Source: Flavobacteriales bacterium (GTDB lineage Bacteria; Bacteroidota; Bacteroidia; Flavobacteriales; UBA7430). From it: a stretch of DNA of 64,000 nucleotides. The notes under the pieces are model-generated. The model searched no databases. It saw nothing but the letters and a program-made list of their open reading frames with translations, and was not told where the DNA came from. The position numbers were made by a program, and so were the translations under genes. Below, in pieces: positions 9,274 through 20,600 of this stretch. The stretch is taken from assembly GCA_002692065.1 (NCBI GenBank), contig NZJX01000002.1, forward strand, positions 1 to 64,000. The letters run 5' to 3'. The number at the start of each line of letters is the position of its first letter. The stretch's first letter is position 1.

Positions 9274-12051
9274 ATGATTAATAAGAACTATTTTATTGAG
9301 ATTGAAGAAGCTAACCTTCATAATTTAAAAAATGTTACTGTCAAAATACCTAGAAATAAACTAACTGTAATAACCGGTCTTTCTGGTTCAGGAAAATCTA
9401 CTTTAGCTTTTGACACTTTATATGCTGAAGGACAAAGAAAATATGTCGAAAGTTTATCGTCATATTCCAGACAATTTTTAGGTAAAATTAAAAAACCTAA
9501 AGTTAAAAGAATAACTGGACTATCCCCAGCTATTGCCATTGAACAAAAAGTAAAAAGTAATAATCCAAGATCAACTGTAGGAACAAGTACAGAAATATAT
9601 GATTTTCTCAAATTACTTTTCTCTAGAATTGGGAAAATAATTTCTCCTCTTTCAGGAAATGAGGTAAAGAAAAATAATAGAGACGACATTTTAAATTTTA
9701 TGATGCAACAAAAAATAGGTCATAAATTTATTATCATGACACCCATGAATTTCTATTACAATAATAAAAATGAAAAAATAGAAATACTTCAAGAAAAATT
9801 AAAAAAAGGATTCCAAAGAGTACTATATAAAGATGAAATAACTAAAATAGAAGACTTAATAAATAATAAATTTGATTTATCGGAGACTATATACTTGATA
9901 ATTGATAGATTAAAACTTAATAGTAATATTAAAAATAGAATTATTGAATCAATTGACCTTGCTCTGATAGAGGGAGAAGGCAAATGTATTATTGAAAATA
10001 TCGATGATAGAAATAAATTTTACTTTGACAATTTACTTGAAATGGATGGTATTAAGTTTGAAAAACCAAATATACATTTATTTTCATTTAACAGTCCATT
10101 TGGTAGTTGTGAAACTTGTAGCGGATTTGGTGAGGTTATTGGAATTGATGAAGATTTAGTTGTTCCAAATAAAAATTTATCAGTATTTGAAGATGCAATA
10201 TTTTGTTGGAGAAGTAGTGTGTACTCAAAATTTAAAAATCAAATTATATCAAACTCAGAAAAATATAATTTTCCAATTCATAAACCCTATAAAAAATTAA
10301 ATGATATTGAAAAAAATTTATTATGGTTAGGTTCAAAAGATATTACTGGAATATATGAATTCTTTAAAAAAATCGAAAGAAAAAAATATAAAATTCAAAA
10401 TAGAGTATTACTTTCCAGATACAGAAATAAAACTACTTGTAAAACATGTAATGGATTTAGATTAAGAAAGGAATCGACTTATGTGAAAATTAATAACTAT
10501 AATATTACAGATTTATTAAATATCTCAATTAAGGAGCTTTACAAAATAATTAATAATTTAAAATTAAATAAAACTGAAATTGATATTTCAAGAAACATTA
10601 TTTTTGAAATTAAAAATAGACTTAAATTATTAATTAAAATTGGATTAAGCTATCTAACAATAAATAGAAAATCATCAACTTTATCTGGAGGTGAATCACA
10701 AAGAATAAATATTATAACATCAATTGGAAGTAGTCTAGTAGGTTCAATTTATGTTTTAGATGAACCTAGTATTGGACTTCATTCAATTGATACTTTGAAA
10801 CTCATTGAAATATTACAATCATTAAAAAACTTAGGTAACACTGTTGTAGTAGTTGAACATGATGAAGAAATTATTAAAAATTCTGATTATATTATTGATA
10901 TTGGTCCAAAAGCTGGAAAAGATGGAGGAGAAATTATTTATTCAGGTAACCTTAAGAATTTATTAAAATCAAAATCTAGTTTAACCGCTAAATATCTCAA
11001 TAATGAACTTAAAATTGAATTGACAAGAAAAAGAAGTTGGAAAAATTCTTTAGAATTTCATGGAATTAAACATAATAATTTAAAAAATATAAATGTTAAA
11101 CTACCTCTTAATGTATTAAATGTTATTATTGGAGTTAGCGGATCCGGTAAAAGCACCTTGGTTAAAAATGTAATTTATCCATGTTTATTAAAATATCTGA
11201 ACCAAAAATATTTAAAACAAGGAAATTTTAAGGAAATGACTGGAGATATTGACAAATTAAATTCTGTTTCATTTATCGATCAAAATCCAATTGGAAGATC
11301 TTCAAGATCTAATCCAGTAACTTATATAAAAGCTTATGATGAAATTAGAAATTTATTTTCTAAAATTGAACTTTCAAAAATTAGAAAATATAAACCTAAA
11401 CACTTTTCATTTAATGTAGATGGAGGAAGATGTGAAGAGTGTTTGGGAGAAGGTGAAAAGATAATAGAAATGCAATTTATGGCTGATATTAAAATTAAAT
11501 GTGAAGTATGTAAAGGTAAAAGGTTTAAAAAAGAAATCCTTGATGTTAGATATTTTAAGAAAAATATATTTGATATACTAAATTTAACAGTAAATGAGGC
11601 CATAGTTTTCTTTGAATCAAAACAAAACAAAAAAATTGTAAACTTAATTACCCCATTAAAAGATGTGGGTTTAGGTTACATAAATTTGGGACAATCATCT
11701 TCAACTCTGAGTGGAGGAGAAGCTCAAAGAGTTAAATTAGCTTCATTTCTTGGAAATTCTAAAATTAACGATAAAGAAATTATAATATTTGATGAACCAA
11801 CAACTGGACTTCATATACATGACATAAGAAAATTACTCAATTCTTTCAAAATTTTAATTGAAAAAGGACATACAATATTAGTTGTTGAACATAATATTGA
11901 TGTCATTAAAACTGCAGATTGGATAATTGAATTGGGAGAAGGTGGCGGAGAAGATGGTGGGAATTTAATTTTTGAAGGTCAACCTGAAAATTTAATTAAC
12001 AACAAAAAAAGTTTGACATCAACATTTCTTAATGATAAACTTAAATATTAA
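9274..12051 (+). CDS. uvrA: Excinuclease ABC subunit A
   Basis: GLSGSGKSTLAFDTLYAEGQRKYVESLSSYSRQFLG, zinc-binding CETCSGFG and CEECLGEG, two LSGGE(S/A)QR signatures. Confidence 0.99.
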   Translation: MINKNYFIEIEEANLHNLKNVTVKIPRNKLTVITGLSGSGKSTLAFDTLYAEGQRKYVESLSSYSRQFLGKIKKPKVKRITGLSPAIAIEQKVKSNNPRSTVGTSTEIYDFLKLLFSRIGKIISPLSGNEVKKNNRDDILNFMMQQKIGHKFIIMTPMNFYYNNKNEKIEILQEKLKKGFQRVLYKDEITKIEDLINNKFDLSETIYLIIDRLKLNSNIKNRIIESIDLALIEGEGKCIIENIDDRNKFYFDNLLEMDGIKFEKPNIHLFSFNSPFGSCETCSGFGEVIGIDEDLVVPNKNLSVFEDAIFCWRSSVYSKFKNQIISNSEKYNFPIHKPYKKLNDIEKNLLWLGSKDITGIYEFFKKIERKKYKIQNRVLLSRYRNKTTCKTCNGFRLRKESTYVKINNYNITDLLNISIKELYKIINNLKLNKTEIDISRNIIFEIKNRLKLLIKIGLSYLTINRKSSTLSGGESQRINIITSIGSSLVGSIYVLDEPSIGLHSIDTLKLIEILQSLKNLGNTVVVVEHDEEIIKNSDYIIDIGPKAGKDGGEIIYSGNLKNLLKSKSSLTAKYLNNELKIELTRKRSWKNSLEFHGIKHNNLKNINVKLPLNVLNVIIGVSGSGKSTLVKNVIYPCLLKYLNQKYLKQGNFKEMTGDIDKLNSVSFIDQNPIGRSSRSNPVTYIKAYDEIRNLFSKIELSKIRKYKPKHFSFNVDGGRCEECLGEGEKIIEMQFMADIKIKCEVCKGKRFKKEILDVRYFKKNIFDILNLTVNEAIVFFESKQNKKIVNLITPLKDVGLGYINLGQSSSTLSGGEAQRVKLASFLGNSKINDKEIIIFDEPTTGLHIHDIRKLLNSFKILIEKGHTILVVEHNIDVIKTADWIIELGEGGGEDGGNLIFEGQPENLINNKKSLTSTFLNDKLKY

Positions 12052-13816
12052 AAATTTGAGAGTTAAATATTTTTTTATACACAGAATCAGATTTGATTAA
12101 ATCTTCATGATTTCCACACTCAACTATTTTCCCTTTTTCTAACACTAAAATTTTATCAACATCTTTAACTGTTGATAGTCTATGAGCAATTATTATGGTA
12201 GTTTTTCCATCTGTAATTTTTTTTAAAGCTTTTTGAATTAAATCTTCAGTATTTGAATCGATTGAAGAAGTTGCTTCATCTAAAATAATCACTTTAGGAT
12301 TAATTACATAGGCTCTCAAAAAAGAAATTAATTGCCTTTGTCCAGATGACAGCATTACCCCTCTTTCCCCCACATTATATTCAAATCCTCCTGGAAAATC
12401 ATTAATAAAATTAAATAAACCAATTTCTTTTGATGCTCTAATTACTTCATCTGAAGTAATTTTAGAATCTAATATAATATTATTTAAAATTGTATCTGAA
12501 AATAAAAATATTTCTTGAAGTACTAATGCAAAATTTTTCCTTATTGAACTTTGACTAAATTTTCTTATGTCTTGATTATCTAATAAAATTTTACCGCTAC
12601 TAAATTCATAAAATCTTAATAATAAATTTATTATTGTACTTTTACCAGAGCCTGTTTCTCCTACAATTGCTAATTTCTCTCCTTGATTGACTTTGAAGGA
12701 AATATTTGATAATACTATCTCATTTTTATTATAAGAAAAGGTCAAATCTGAGAACTCTATGTTACCTCTAAAATTTTTTAAATTTAAATTATCAGTAGAC
12801 TTAATTTGATATTTTAAATCTATTATTTTGAAAACCCTTCTTGATGCAACTACACCCCTTTGAAGAATATTAATTCTATCTGATAAATTTCTAACAGGTC
12901 TAAATAACATATTAATTAACAAAATAAATGATACCATCAAACCTGGAGTAATTTGACCATCTTTCAATATATTTATACCTCCATACCATACCATGAGCGA
13001 TAGAGAAAGTGCACTAATAATTTCAATAATTGGAAGGAAAATTGAAAAATACCAAATAGCTTGGATAGTAGAATTTTTAAAATTTTTGTTTAACTGTTTA
13101 AATTTTTTAAACTCTTGTTTTTCTCTTGAAAAAATTTGTACAATTTTCATACCTGAAATATGTTCTTGTAAAAATGCATTTAACCTTGATATGGCATATC
13201 TTTCCTCCTCAAAAGCTATCTTCATTAATTTTTGAAAAAACTTTGTTGACAAAATTAGAATTGGAAAAACTGACAAAGAAATTAGAGTTAATTTAATATC
13301 TCTGTTAATCATCCATATTATGATTATTAAAATCTTAAATAAATCACTCAAAATAACTAAAACACCTTGAGAAAAAATTTCTGAAATTGTTTCGATATCA
13401 GATACTGTTCGTGTTACAAGCGAACCAATAGGATTTTGATTAAAATACTTTAATCTAAATGATAAAATTTTATCAAATAACTTTTGTCTAATATCTTTTA
13501 TTACAGATTGACTAATCCAATTCGCACTATAAATAAATAAAAATTGAAAAATAGATTCTAGAATTAAAAGAATAAATAATATTATTATAAATTTTAGTAA
13601 TAGTTCCTTATTTTTTCCTATGATGTAATTATCAATGGTGTACTCTATAATTATTGGTCTTAAAATAGAAAAAAGTGCAAGAGAAATACTAAAAAGTGCT
13701 GATAAATAAAAAATAAATCTATAGGGATTTATATATCTTAAAATTCTCTTAAATAACTTAAAATCAAAAAAATCTTTACTAAAATTACTTTTCATTAATA
13801 TTATTTGGATAATCAA
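12041..13816 (-). CDS. ABC exporter, fused TM-ATPase (MsbA-like); start probably internal at MKSNFSKDFF (13795)
   Basis: GETGSGKSTIINLLLRFYE, LSSGQRQLISFLRA, IILDEATSSID, TM segments. Confidence 0.93.
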   Translation of the reverse strand: MIIQIILMKSNFSKDFFDFKLFKRILRYINPYRFIFYLSALFSISLALFSILRPIIIEYTIDNYIIGKNKELLLKFIIILFILLILESIFQFLFIYSANWISQSVIKDIRQKLFDKILSFRLKYFNQNPIGSLVTRTVSDIETISEIFSQGVLVILSDLFKILIIIIWMINRDIKLTLISLSVFPILILSTKFFQKLMKIAFEEERYAISRLNAFLQEHISGMKIVQIFSREKQEFKKFKQLNKNFKNSTIQAIWYFSIFLPIIEIISALSLSLMVWYGGINILKDGQITPGLMVSFILLINMLFRPVRNLSDRINILQRGVVASRRVFKIIDLKYQIKSTDNLNLKNFRGNIEFSDLTFSYNKNEIVLSNISFKVNQGEKLAIVGETGSGKSTIINLLLRFYEFSSGKILLDNQDIRKFSQSSIRKNFALVLQEIFLFSDTILNNIILDSKITSDEVIRASKEIGLFNFINDFPGGFEYNVGERGVMLSSGQRQLISFLRAYVINPKVIILDEATSSIDSNTEDLIQKALKKITDGKTTIIIAHRLSTVKDVDKILVLEKGKIVECGNHEDLIKSDSVYKKIFNSQIFNI

Positions 13817-14528
13817 TCTTTAAAAGATAAAGAGCGTGAGCTGGAGCAGAGGGCCCTGCATATGATCTATCTTTTTTTTCAATTATATTTCTAAAATCAT
13901 CAACTGAAATTTTTCTCTGACCAACTAAAATCAAAGTCCCAACAATTGACCTTACCATATTTCTTAAAAACCTATTAGATTTGATTTTAAAAATCCAATC
14001 CTTTCCATCATTGTACCACCTTGCATAAGTAACGTTACATATTGTAGATTTTGATAAAGAGTATTTGCTGAAACTAGCAAAATCTTTGTTTAATATAAGT
14101 AATTCAGAAGCTGTATTCATTAAATCAAAATCTAAGAATCCCCTGTAATTATATGCAAAATTATAGTTGAAAGGATTTTTATAATTAGAAATTATGTATT
14201 CATAAGTTCTAGATATTGCATCAAATCTGGCATGAAATTTTTCATCAACATTAAAAATAGAAAAAATAACTATATCTCTACACAAAAATAAATTTAACTT
14301 ATTTACTAATATATTGCAGTTAATAAGATTTGAAGTATCAAAATGAGCATACATTTCTTTTGCATGAACACCAGTATCTGTTCTTCCTGATCCATATAAT
14401 TTAATCTTTTCACCAATTAAAATTGAAAAGGCATTATTGAGATCCTCTTGAATAGAGTGGGCATTTGATTGAATTTGCCAGCCATGAAATTTTGTGCCGT
14501 TATATGATAATTTAACAAAATATCTCAA
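13785..14528 (-). CDS. truA: tRNA pseudouridine synthase A
   Basis: MRYFVKLSYNGTKFHGWQIQ, GSGRTDTGVHAKEMYAHFD, RFLRNMVRSIVGTLILVG. Confidence 0.97.
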   Translation of the reverse strand: MRYFVKLSYNGTKFHGWQIQSNAHSIQEDLNNAFSILIGEKIKLYGSGRTDTGVHAKEMYAHFDTSNLINCNILVNKLNLFLCRDIVIFSIFNVDEKFHARFDAISRTYEYIISNYKNPFNYNFAYNYRGFLDFDLMNTASELLILNKDFASFSKYSLSKSTICNVTYARWYNDGKDWIFKIKSNRFLRNMVRSIVGTLILVGQRKISVDDFRNIIEKKDRSYAGPSAPAHALYLLKIDYPNNINEK

Positions 14529-14552
14529 TTTAAAATTTTAAGTTTAAATTAA

Positions 14553-15227
14553 TTACTTGCTCTTAACAAGAACTTCATCAATCATTCCATAATTTTTAGC
14601 TTCTTCTGAAGTCATCCAAAAATCTCTATCACTATCATTCCAAACATCATCAAAAGATTTACCTGAATGATTTGAGATGATCTTGTAAAGTTCTTTTTTA
14701 AGTTTTTGAATCTCTCTAGCAGTAATTTCTATGTCTGAAGCTTGTCCACTTGCACCACCTAAAGGTTGATGAATCATTACCCTAGAATGTTTTAGTGCTG
14801 TTCTTTTCCCTTTTGTACCAGCGCACAATAATACAGCTCCCATACTGGCTGCCATTCCGGTACATATAGTTGAAACATCTGGAGAAATATATTGCATAGT
14901 ATCGTATATTCCTAAACCGGCATAAACTCCACCACCTGGAGAATTTAGATAAATTTGAATATCTTTTTTAGAATCAACTGATTCTAAAAATAAAAGTTGA
15001 GCTTGAATTATATTGGCTACATAATCATTAATAGGAACTCCTAAAAAAATTATTCTATCCATCATCAACCTTGAAAAAACATCCATCGAAGCAACATTCA
15101 TTTGTCTTTCTTCAATTATTGTAGGTGAAATATAATTATTCAAAATAGACTGAATTGAATCAAAATTCAAACTACTTATTCCGTGATGTTTTATTGCATA
15201 TTTTCTAAATTCATCTTTTGAAATCAT
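14553..15227 (-). CDS. clpP: ATP-dependent Clp protease proteolytic subunit
   Basis: RIIFLGVPI, YLNSPGGGVYAGLGIYDTMQYI, GMAASMGAVLLCAGTKGKR, RVMIHQPLGG. Confidence 0.98.
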   Translation of the reverse strand: MISKDEFRKYAIKHHGISSLNFDSIQSILNNYISPTIIEERQMNVASMDVFSRLMMDRIIFLGVPINDYVANIIQAQLLFLESVDSKKDIQIYLNSPGGGVYAGLGIYDTMQYISPDVSTICTGMAASMGAVLLCAGTKGKRTALKHSRVMIHQPLGGASGQASDIEITAREIQKLKKELYKIISNHSGKSFDDVWNDSDRDFWMTSEEAKNYGMIDEVLVKSK

Positions 15228-15267
15228 TTTAATTTATTTTAATTTATTTTAATAATTATTTATAAAA

Positions 15268-16608
15268 TTATTGAATCAATTTAACAAATTCTTCATAACT
15301 TATTTTTTTTTCTTTAATATTAATATTTTTTTTCAAATATTTAATAATTTTTTTTCTTTTTAAACTCTCCTTTATTTTTTTAGATTCTTCATCATTTTTT
15401 ATAATCTCATCGGAATATTTATTAATAATTTCATCTGAAGGATTTAACTGTCCATAACTTTCAAATTGTCTTCTAATGAAAGATTTAGATTCAGATAAAA
15501 TTTCATCTTTGTTAAATGAAATTTTTGACGATTTAACTATTTCATTTTCTATTAATTCAATTTTAAAATTTTTTAAATAATAATTAATATTTTCATCTAG
15601 TTCTTTTTCATTAATTTCTTTTTCAGATCTAAATTTAATCCATTCTTTTAAAAATTGCTCTGGTAATTCTAATTTTAACTCTTTAATTAAAAAAATCATA
15701 GCATTATCATAGAATTTTGAGTCAGATTGAATATCAAAATTACTTTGAATTTTAGCTCCAATTGATAATCGAAATTCTTTTTTATTTTTAACTAAATTTT
15801 TTCCTATAACTTTATCATATAAATTTTGATCTTCATTTAATGGAATATTTCTTTGAATCTTTAAAATCTTAAAAGAAAATTTTAAGTCAAAATTTGTGAA
15901 TGTTTTATTATCAATTCCTAGTTTTGAGCATACAAAATTTGAATCATCAAAATCATTTTTAAAATCAATTAATATTGAATTATTAATCTTGTTTCCAATA
16001 ATATTATGTTTTAATGAACTAGAAATTTTTGAAATTGAAAATGATATATTTTTTGAATAATTATTTAATTTACTATTTTTTTTGGACTTGATATAATCTA
16101 TTTCACCATACAATAAATCATTATCTTTAACTTCTTTAACTTCTATTAAATTCCCAAATTGATGCGATAAGTTTTTAATATAATTATCTATTAATGGTTT
16201 ACCTACATTAATTTTGTAATAATTTATGGTTTTCTTGATATTTTTACTCAGATTAATTTCAGGACACAAACCTAATTTATACTTGAAAGTATAATCTGAT
16301 GCGTTATCCCAATTTTGGGTATCATTACTCAATGGAATTGGACCTCCTATAATATTGACTTTGTTATCTTCAATATACTTGTAAACGTTATCATTCAATA
16401 ATTTATTTATTTCATCAATTTTAATCAATTTTCCGTATCTTTTTTTAATAATACCTTGTGGTATTTTACCCTTCCTAAATCCAGGTAAATCAGATTTTTT
16501 TTGATAATCAATTATAACAGAATTAACTTTATCAACATAATCGTTAAACTCAATAAATATTGATAAAACTGCATTTAATGTGTCTGATTTTTCAATTGAA
16601 ATTTTCAT
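15268..16608 (-). CDS. tig: Trigger factor
   Basis: PGFRKGKIPQGIIKKRYGK ribosome-binding signature; adjacent to clpP. Confidence 0.93.
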   Translation of the reverse strand: MKISIEKSDTLNAVLSIFIEFNDYVDKVNSVIIDYQKKSDLPGFRKGKIPQGIIKKRYGKLIKIDEINKLLNDNVYKYIEDNKVNIIGGPIPLSNDTQNWDNASDYTFKYKLGLCPEINLSKNIKKTINYYKINVGKPLIDNYIKNLSHQFGNLIEVKEVKDNDLLYGEIDYIKSKKNSKLNNYSKNISFSISKISSSLKHNIIGNKINNSILIDFKNDFDDSNFVCSKLGIDNKTFTNFDLKFSFKILKIQRNIPLNEDQNLYDKVIGKNLVKNKKEFRLSIGAKIQSNFDIQSDSKFYDNAMIFLIKELKLELPEQFLKEWIKFRSEKEINEKELDENINYYLKNFKIELIENEIVKSSKISFNKDEILSESKSFIRRQFESYGQLNPSDEIINKYSDEIIKNDEESKKIKESLKRKKIIKYLKKNINIKEKKISYEEFVKLIQ

Positions 16609-16640
16609 GATTTAAAGATTAACTTTAATTAAATAGCGAG

Positions 16641-16648
16641 CAAATATA
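16641..16648 (-). promoter_or_regulatory. -7 element TATATTTG (tig-clpP)
   Basis: Exact TAnnTTTG on reverse strand upstream of tig start. Confidence 0.45.
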
Positions 16649-16713
16649 TGTAATATTTAATATTCATGAAACATAAATTTTTTTTTTGTGTAAGATTAAT
16701 TATTTATCATATT

Positions 16714-16743
16714 TTTGACAAAAATTGATAAAACTTATATTTG
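16714..16743 (+). promoter_or_regulatory. Bacteroidota promoter TTTG-N18-TATATTTG
   Basis: TTTG (16714-16717) and TATATTTG (16736-16743) 20 nt upstream of the ATG at 16763. Confidence 0.55.
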
Positions 16744-16762
16744 CATATAATTTATTATTAAA

Positions 16763-17398
16763 ATGAAAAAAAAAATACTAATTTTTAACTTTTGTTTATT
16801 ATTTATCAATTTGAGTGCTCAAAACCAAAAATTTATGACTTTTGACAAAAATGTTGATGAATTTGAATATAACTGGACAGGAAATATTTTATTTGGTAAT
16901 AATTTTTTTCTAGGAGATTTATATAAAAAATCTTCACAAAAATATCTTTCAAATGTTTCTTTATCAATTGAATTTAATAAACAGATATCCTCAAATAATT
17001 CAATTCAATTTTCAATTTCTTCAGGAAATAATAGTGGTCAAAATAATTCTTATGAAAATAATGATATTGAATTTAGAAGTAATTTTTCTAAATTTGATTT
17101 ATCTTTCAGAAAACATTTAAATCATAACAAGGTTGAAAAGTTTTTAATACATTTTCTTACTGGCTTTGGTTATTTTAATGGAAATGGATACAATCAAAAT
17201 AATGAATACGAAATTTGGTCAACCTATTTCCCTGTAGGTATTGAAATAAGCTTTTTTAACAAAAATGATTGGGGACTAATATTTGATGTTACAAATTGTT
17301 TTTTTCTAAGAGATAATATTGACAATTATATTAATGAATCTAACGGAAATGATGCCCAATTGTCTGTTAACCTAGGTATATGTTATAAACTCAGATAA
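16763..17398 (+). CDS. Secreted/outer-membrane beta-barrel-like protein of unknown function
   Basis: Signal peptide MKKKILIFNFCLLFINLSAQ; alternating beta-strand-like pattern, aromatic/Asn rich, C-terminus LSVNLGICYKLR. Confidence 0.6.
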   Translation: MKKKILIFNFCLLFINLSAQNQKFMTFDKNVDEFEYNWTGNILFGNNFFLGDLYKKSSQKYLSNVSLSIEFNKQISSNNSIQFSISSGNNSGQNNSYENNDIEFRSNFSKFDLSFRKHLNHNKVEKFLIHFLTGFGYFNGNGYNQNNEYEIWSTYFPVGIEISFFNKNDWGLIFDVTNCFFLRDNIDNYINESNGNDAQLSVNLGICYKLR

Positions 17399-17405
17399 TA
17401 ATTAA

Positions 17406-17624
17406 TTAATAATTAAAGGGGGAATATTTATTTATCCTAATACTAAAAATGATAAAAATGATAAGCTCAGATTACAATATGAATGTTTTGAAATTTCTTT
17501 CATTTCTGAACAGGCTGATGGAATGGCTAAAGATGTAAAAATGAAAATAAGCGACAAGAAAATCAGCGATATTTATGAAAAATCACCATTTATCGTTGGG
17601 TCGAAAAATATGATTAAAAATTAA
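17406..17624 (+). pseudogene. fbp: Remnant of class I fructose-1,6-bisphosphatase (C-terminal part only)
   Basis: Open frame LIIKGGIFIYPNTKNDKNDKLRLQYECFEISFISEQADGMAKDVKMKISDKKISDIYEKSPFIVGSKNMIKN* co-linear with the Fbp C-terminus (KGGIYLYPST...[26 protein letters not shown]...ILDI...LHQR..FFVG...MV); stop codon at 17403 just upstream and no ATG start before residue 'GM'. Confidence 0.85.
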
Positions 17625-17647
17625 TTGATTTCATATAACTTAATAAA

Positions 17648-20600
17648 TTGGAAAAAATAAATATCATAAACTATTACAGTAAGATAATTGATGAAAAAAA
17701 AATAACACAATCTTTAACAAAAGAAAAAATAACACAAATAAATGGTTTAATTGGTTCAATAAAGTCAATAATTTTCTCAGCTAGTTTTTTAAAATTTAAT
17801 AAAAACTTTATTTTTATCAATAGCAATAAAGATGATGCTATCTCTTTTATTAATGATCTAAAAGAATTAATTCCAAAAGAAAATATATTTTTTTTTCCAG
17901 AAAGTTCTAATCAAAATATCGATGATAAAAATTATTCAATGAACCTGTCAACGAGAAGTAAAATTCTTAGTGAATTAACAATAACTCAATCAAAAAAAAT
18001 TATAGTTACATACCCCAAAGCAATTTTAAATAAATTAATCTCCAAGAAATTAATTAAAAAGTCTGAACTTAATTTAGATATAAATACGGAGGTCAAATTA
18101 AATTATTTACAAAATTATTTATTTGATAACGGTTATGAAATTAATGAATTTGTAACAAAACCAGGAGATTTTTCAATTAGAGGAGGTATTTTTGATATTT
18201 TTTCATTTTCAATGAAAAATCCATTTAGAATTGAATTTTCAGATGATAAAATTGAAAGTATAAGATTGTTTGACATAAATACCCAATATTCAATAAGTAA
18301 AGTAAATGAGATCAAGATTATCTCAAATTTTGATAATGTCAAGTTTCAAAAAGATGATTCATTATTGGAATATTTTTCAAGTGAATCTTCAATATGGTTT
18401 GATGACATTGATTATTCTCTTGATTTTTTAAAAAATGAATCTGCAAAATCAAATGAATATATTAATTATGAAATTTTCAATTTAAATTTAAAGAAATTTA
18501 ATTTGGTTAATTTATCAAATAGTAATAAACTAAATACCCCTAATTTTATTTTTAGAACAAATAGTCAACCTAGCTTCAATAAAAAAATAGAACTTATTTC
18601 TAAAGAAATTCATGAAAAAACTAAATTAGGTTTTGAAGTTTTTTTAGTTTTTTCAGCTCAAAAACAACTTTACAAAGTTTCCAATATTTTAAAAGAAAAT
18701 TATAAAAACCTGAAATTTAATTCAATCTTATTAAATCTAAACAAAGGTTTCATAGATTCTGAAAATAAAAAAATTTTTTATACTGATCATGAACTTTTTA
18801 ATAGATATAAGAGATCCAATTTAAAATTCAATAAAATCTCAATAAAAGAGGATATTATTAATGAAATATCAAGTCTTAATGTAGGGGACTACATTACTCA
18901 TATGGACCATGGCATTGGAAAATATGCGGGTCTACAAAAAATAAATATTCAAGGGAAAAAACAAGAAGCAGTTAAAATCTACTATAAAAATAACGATATT
19001 TTATATATAAGCATTCATTCTTTGCATAAAATTAATAAATATCAAAGTAAAGATGGAACAGTCCCTAAAATTCATCAGCTAGGTTCTTCAAGCTGGACAA
19101 AAACTAAGTTAAAGGCAAAAACTAAAATTAAAACAATAGCTTTTGATTTGATTAAATTATATGCTAAAAGGAAATTGAAAAAAGGATTCACTTTTTCAAA
19201 AGATACTTATCTTCAAGAAGAACTAGAAGCTAGTTTCATATTTGAAGATACTCCAGATCAAATTACTACAAATAAAGAAGTTAAAAAAGATATGGAATCT
19301 GATTACCCCATGGATAGGCTAATTTGTGGTGATGTTGGCTTTGGAAAAACAGAAATAGCAATAAGAGCAGCATTTAAAGCGGTATGTGATGAAAAACAGG
19401 TAGCTATTTTGGTCCCTACTACAATTTTATCAATGCAACACTTTAATACTTTTAAATCCAGATTGAAAAATTTTCCTTGCAATATAGACTATATAAATAG
19501 ATTTAAAACTATCAAAGAAAAAGTCAAAAGTTTAGATAACATCAGAAATGGGAATACTGACATATTAATTGGAACTCATAGAATAGTCAGTAAAGACATC
19601 TCGTTTAAAAATTTAGGTTTATTAATAATAGATGAAGAACAAAAATTTGGGGTTTCTGTCAAGGATAAATTAAAAACTTTTAAGGAAAATGTTGATACTT
19701 TAACTTTAACTGCAACTCCAATACCAAGAACTCTTCAATTTTCTTTAATGAGTGCTAGAGATTTGTCAATAATTAAAACGCCTCCTCCAAATAGGGTTCC
19801 AATACATACTGAAAATATAATTTTTGATAGTGATATTATTAAAGAAAAAATTGAAAATGAAATATCAAGAGAAGGTCAAATATTCTTTATTCATAATAGA
19901 ATAGAGAATATAAATAAAATAAGAATTTTACTTGAAAATTTAATACCTAATGTTAGTGTGAAAATATGCCATGGAAAAATGGATGGAAAAATATTAGAAA
20001 AAATTTTATTGGACTTTATGAATAAAAAATTTGAAATTCTTGTATCTACTACCATAATTGAAAATGGATTAGACATTCCTAATGCTAATACAATTTTAAT
20101 AAATAATGCTCAGAACTTTGGGATAAGTGATTTACATCAAATGAGAGGTAGGGTTGGAAGATCTAATATCAAAGGATTTTGCTTTTTAATTACTCCTCCT
20201 AAAGTATTAATGACAGATGAGGCTAGAAAAAGAATATTAGCATTAGAGGATTATGATCAACTTGGATCAGGATTCAATATAGCAATGAAAGATTTAGAAA
20301 TTAGAGGGGCAGGAAATATTTTAGGACCTGAACAGTCGGGTTTTATAGCTGATATTGGATTTGACATGTATCAAAAAATATTAAATGAAGCTATTATTGA
20401 ATTAAAAGAAGAAGAATTTAAAAATGATCTCAATAAAATCAATTCAAATTCATTTTTATACGATGAATGCCTTGTTGAGACTGATTTAGAAATTCACATT
20501 CCTGATGATTATGTCAAATCTATAGATGAAAGATTAAAATTATACAAACAAATTAACAAAATCAAAAATATTGACATGATTAATGAATTTAAATTAAACT

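Noticed and set aside
9318-9689. 123-aa antisense ORF within uvrA
   Set aside because: Antisense to strongly conserved UvrA N-terminus; no signal of independent coding.
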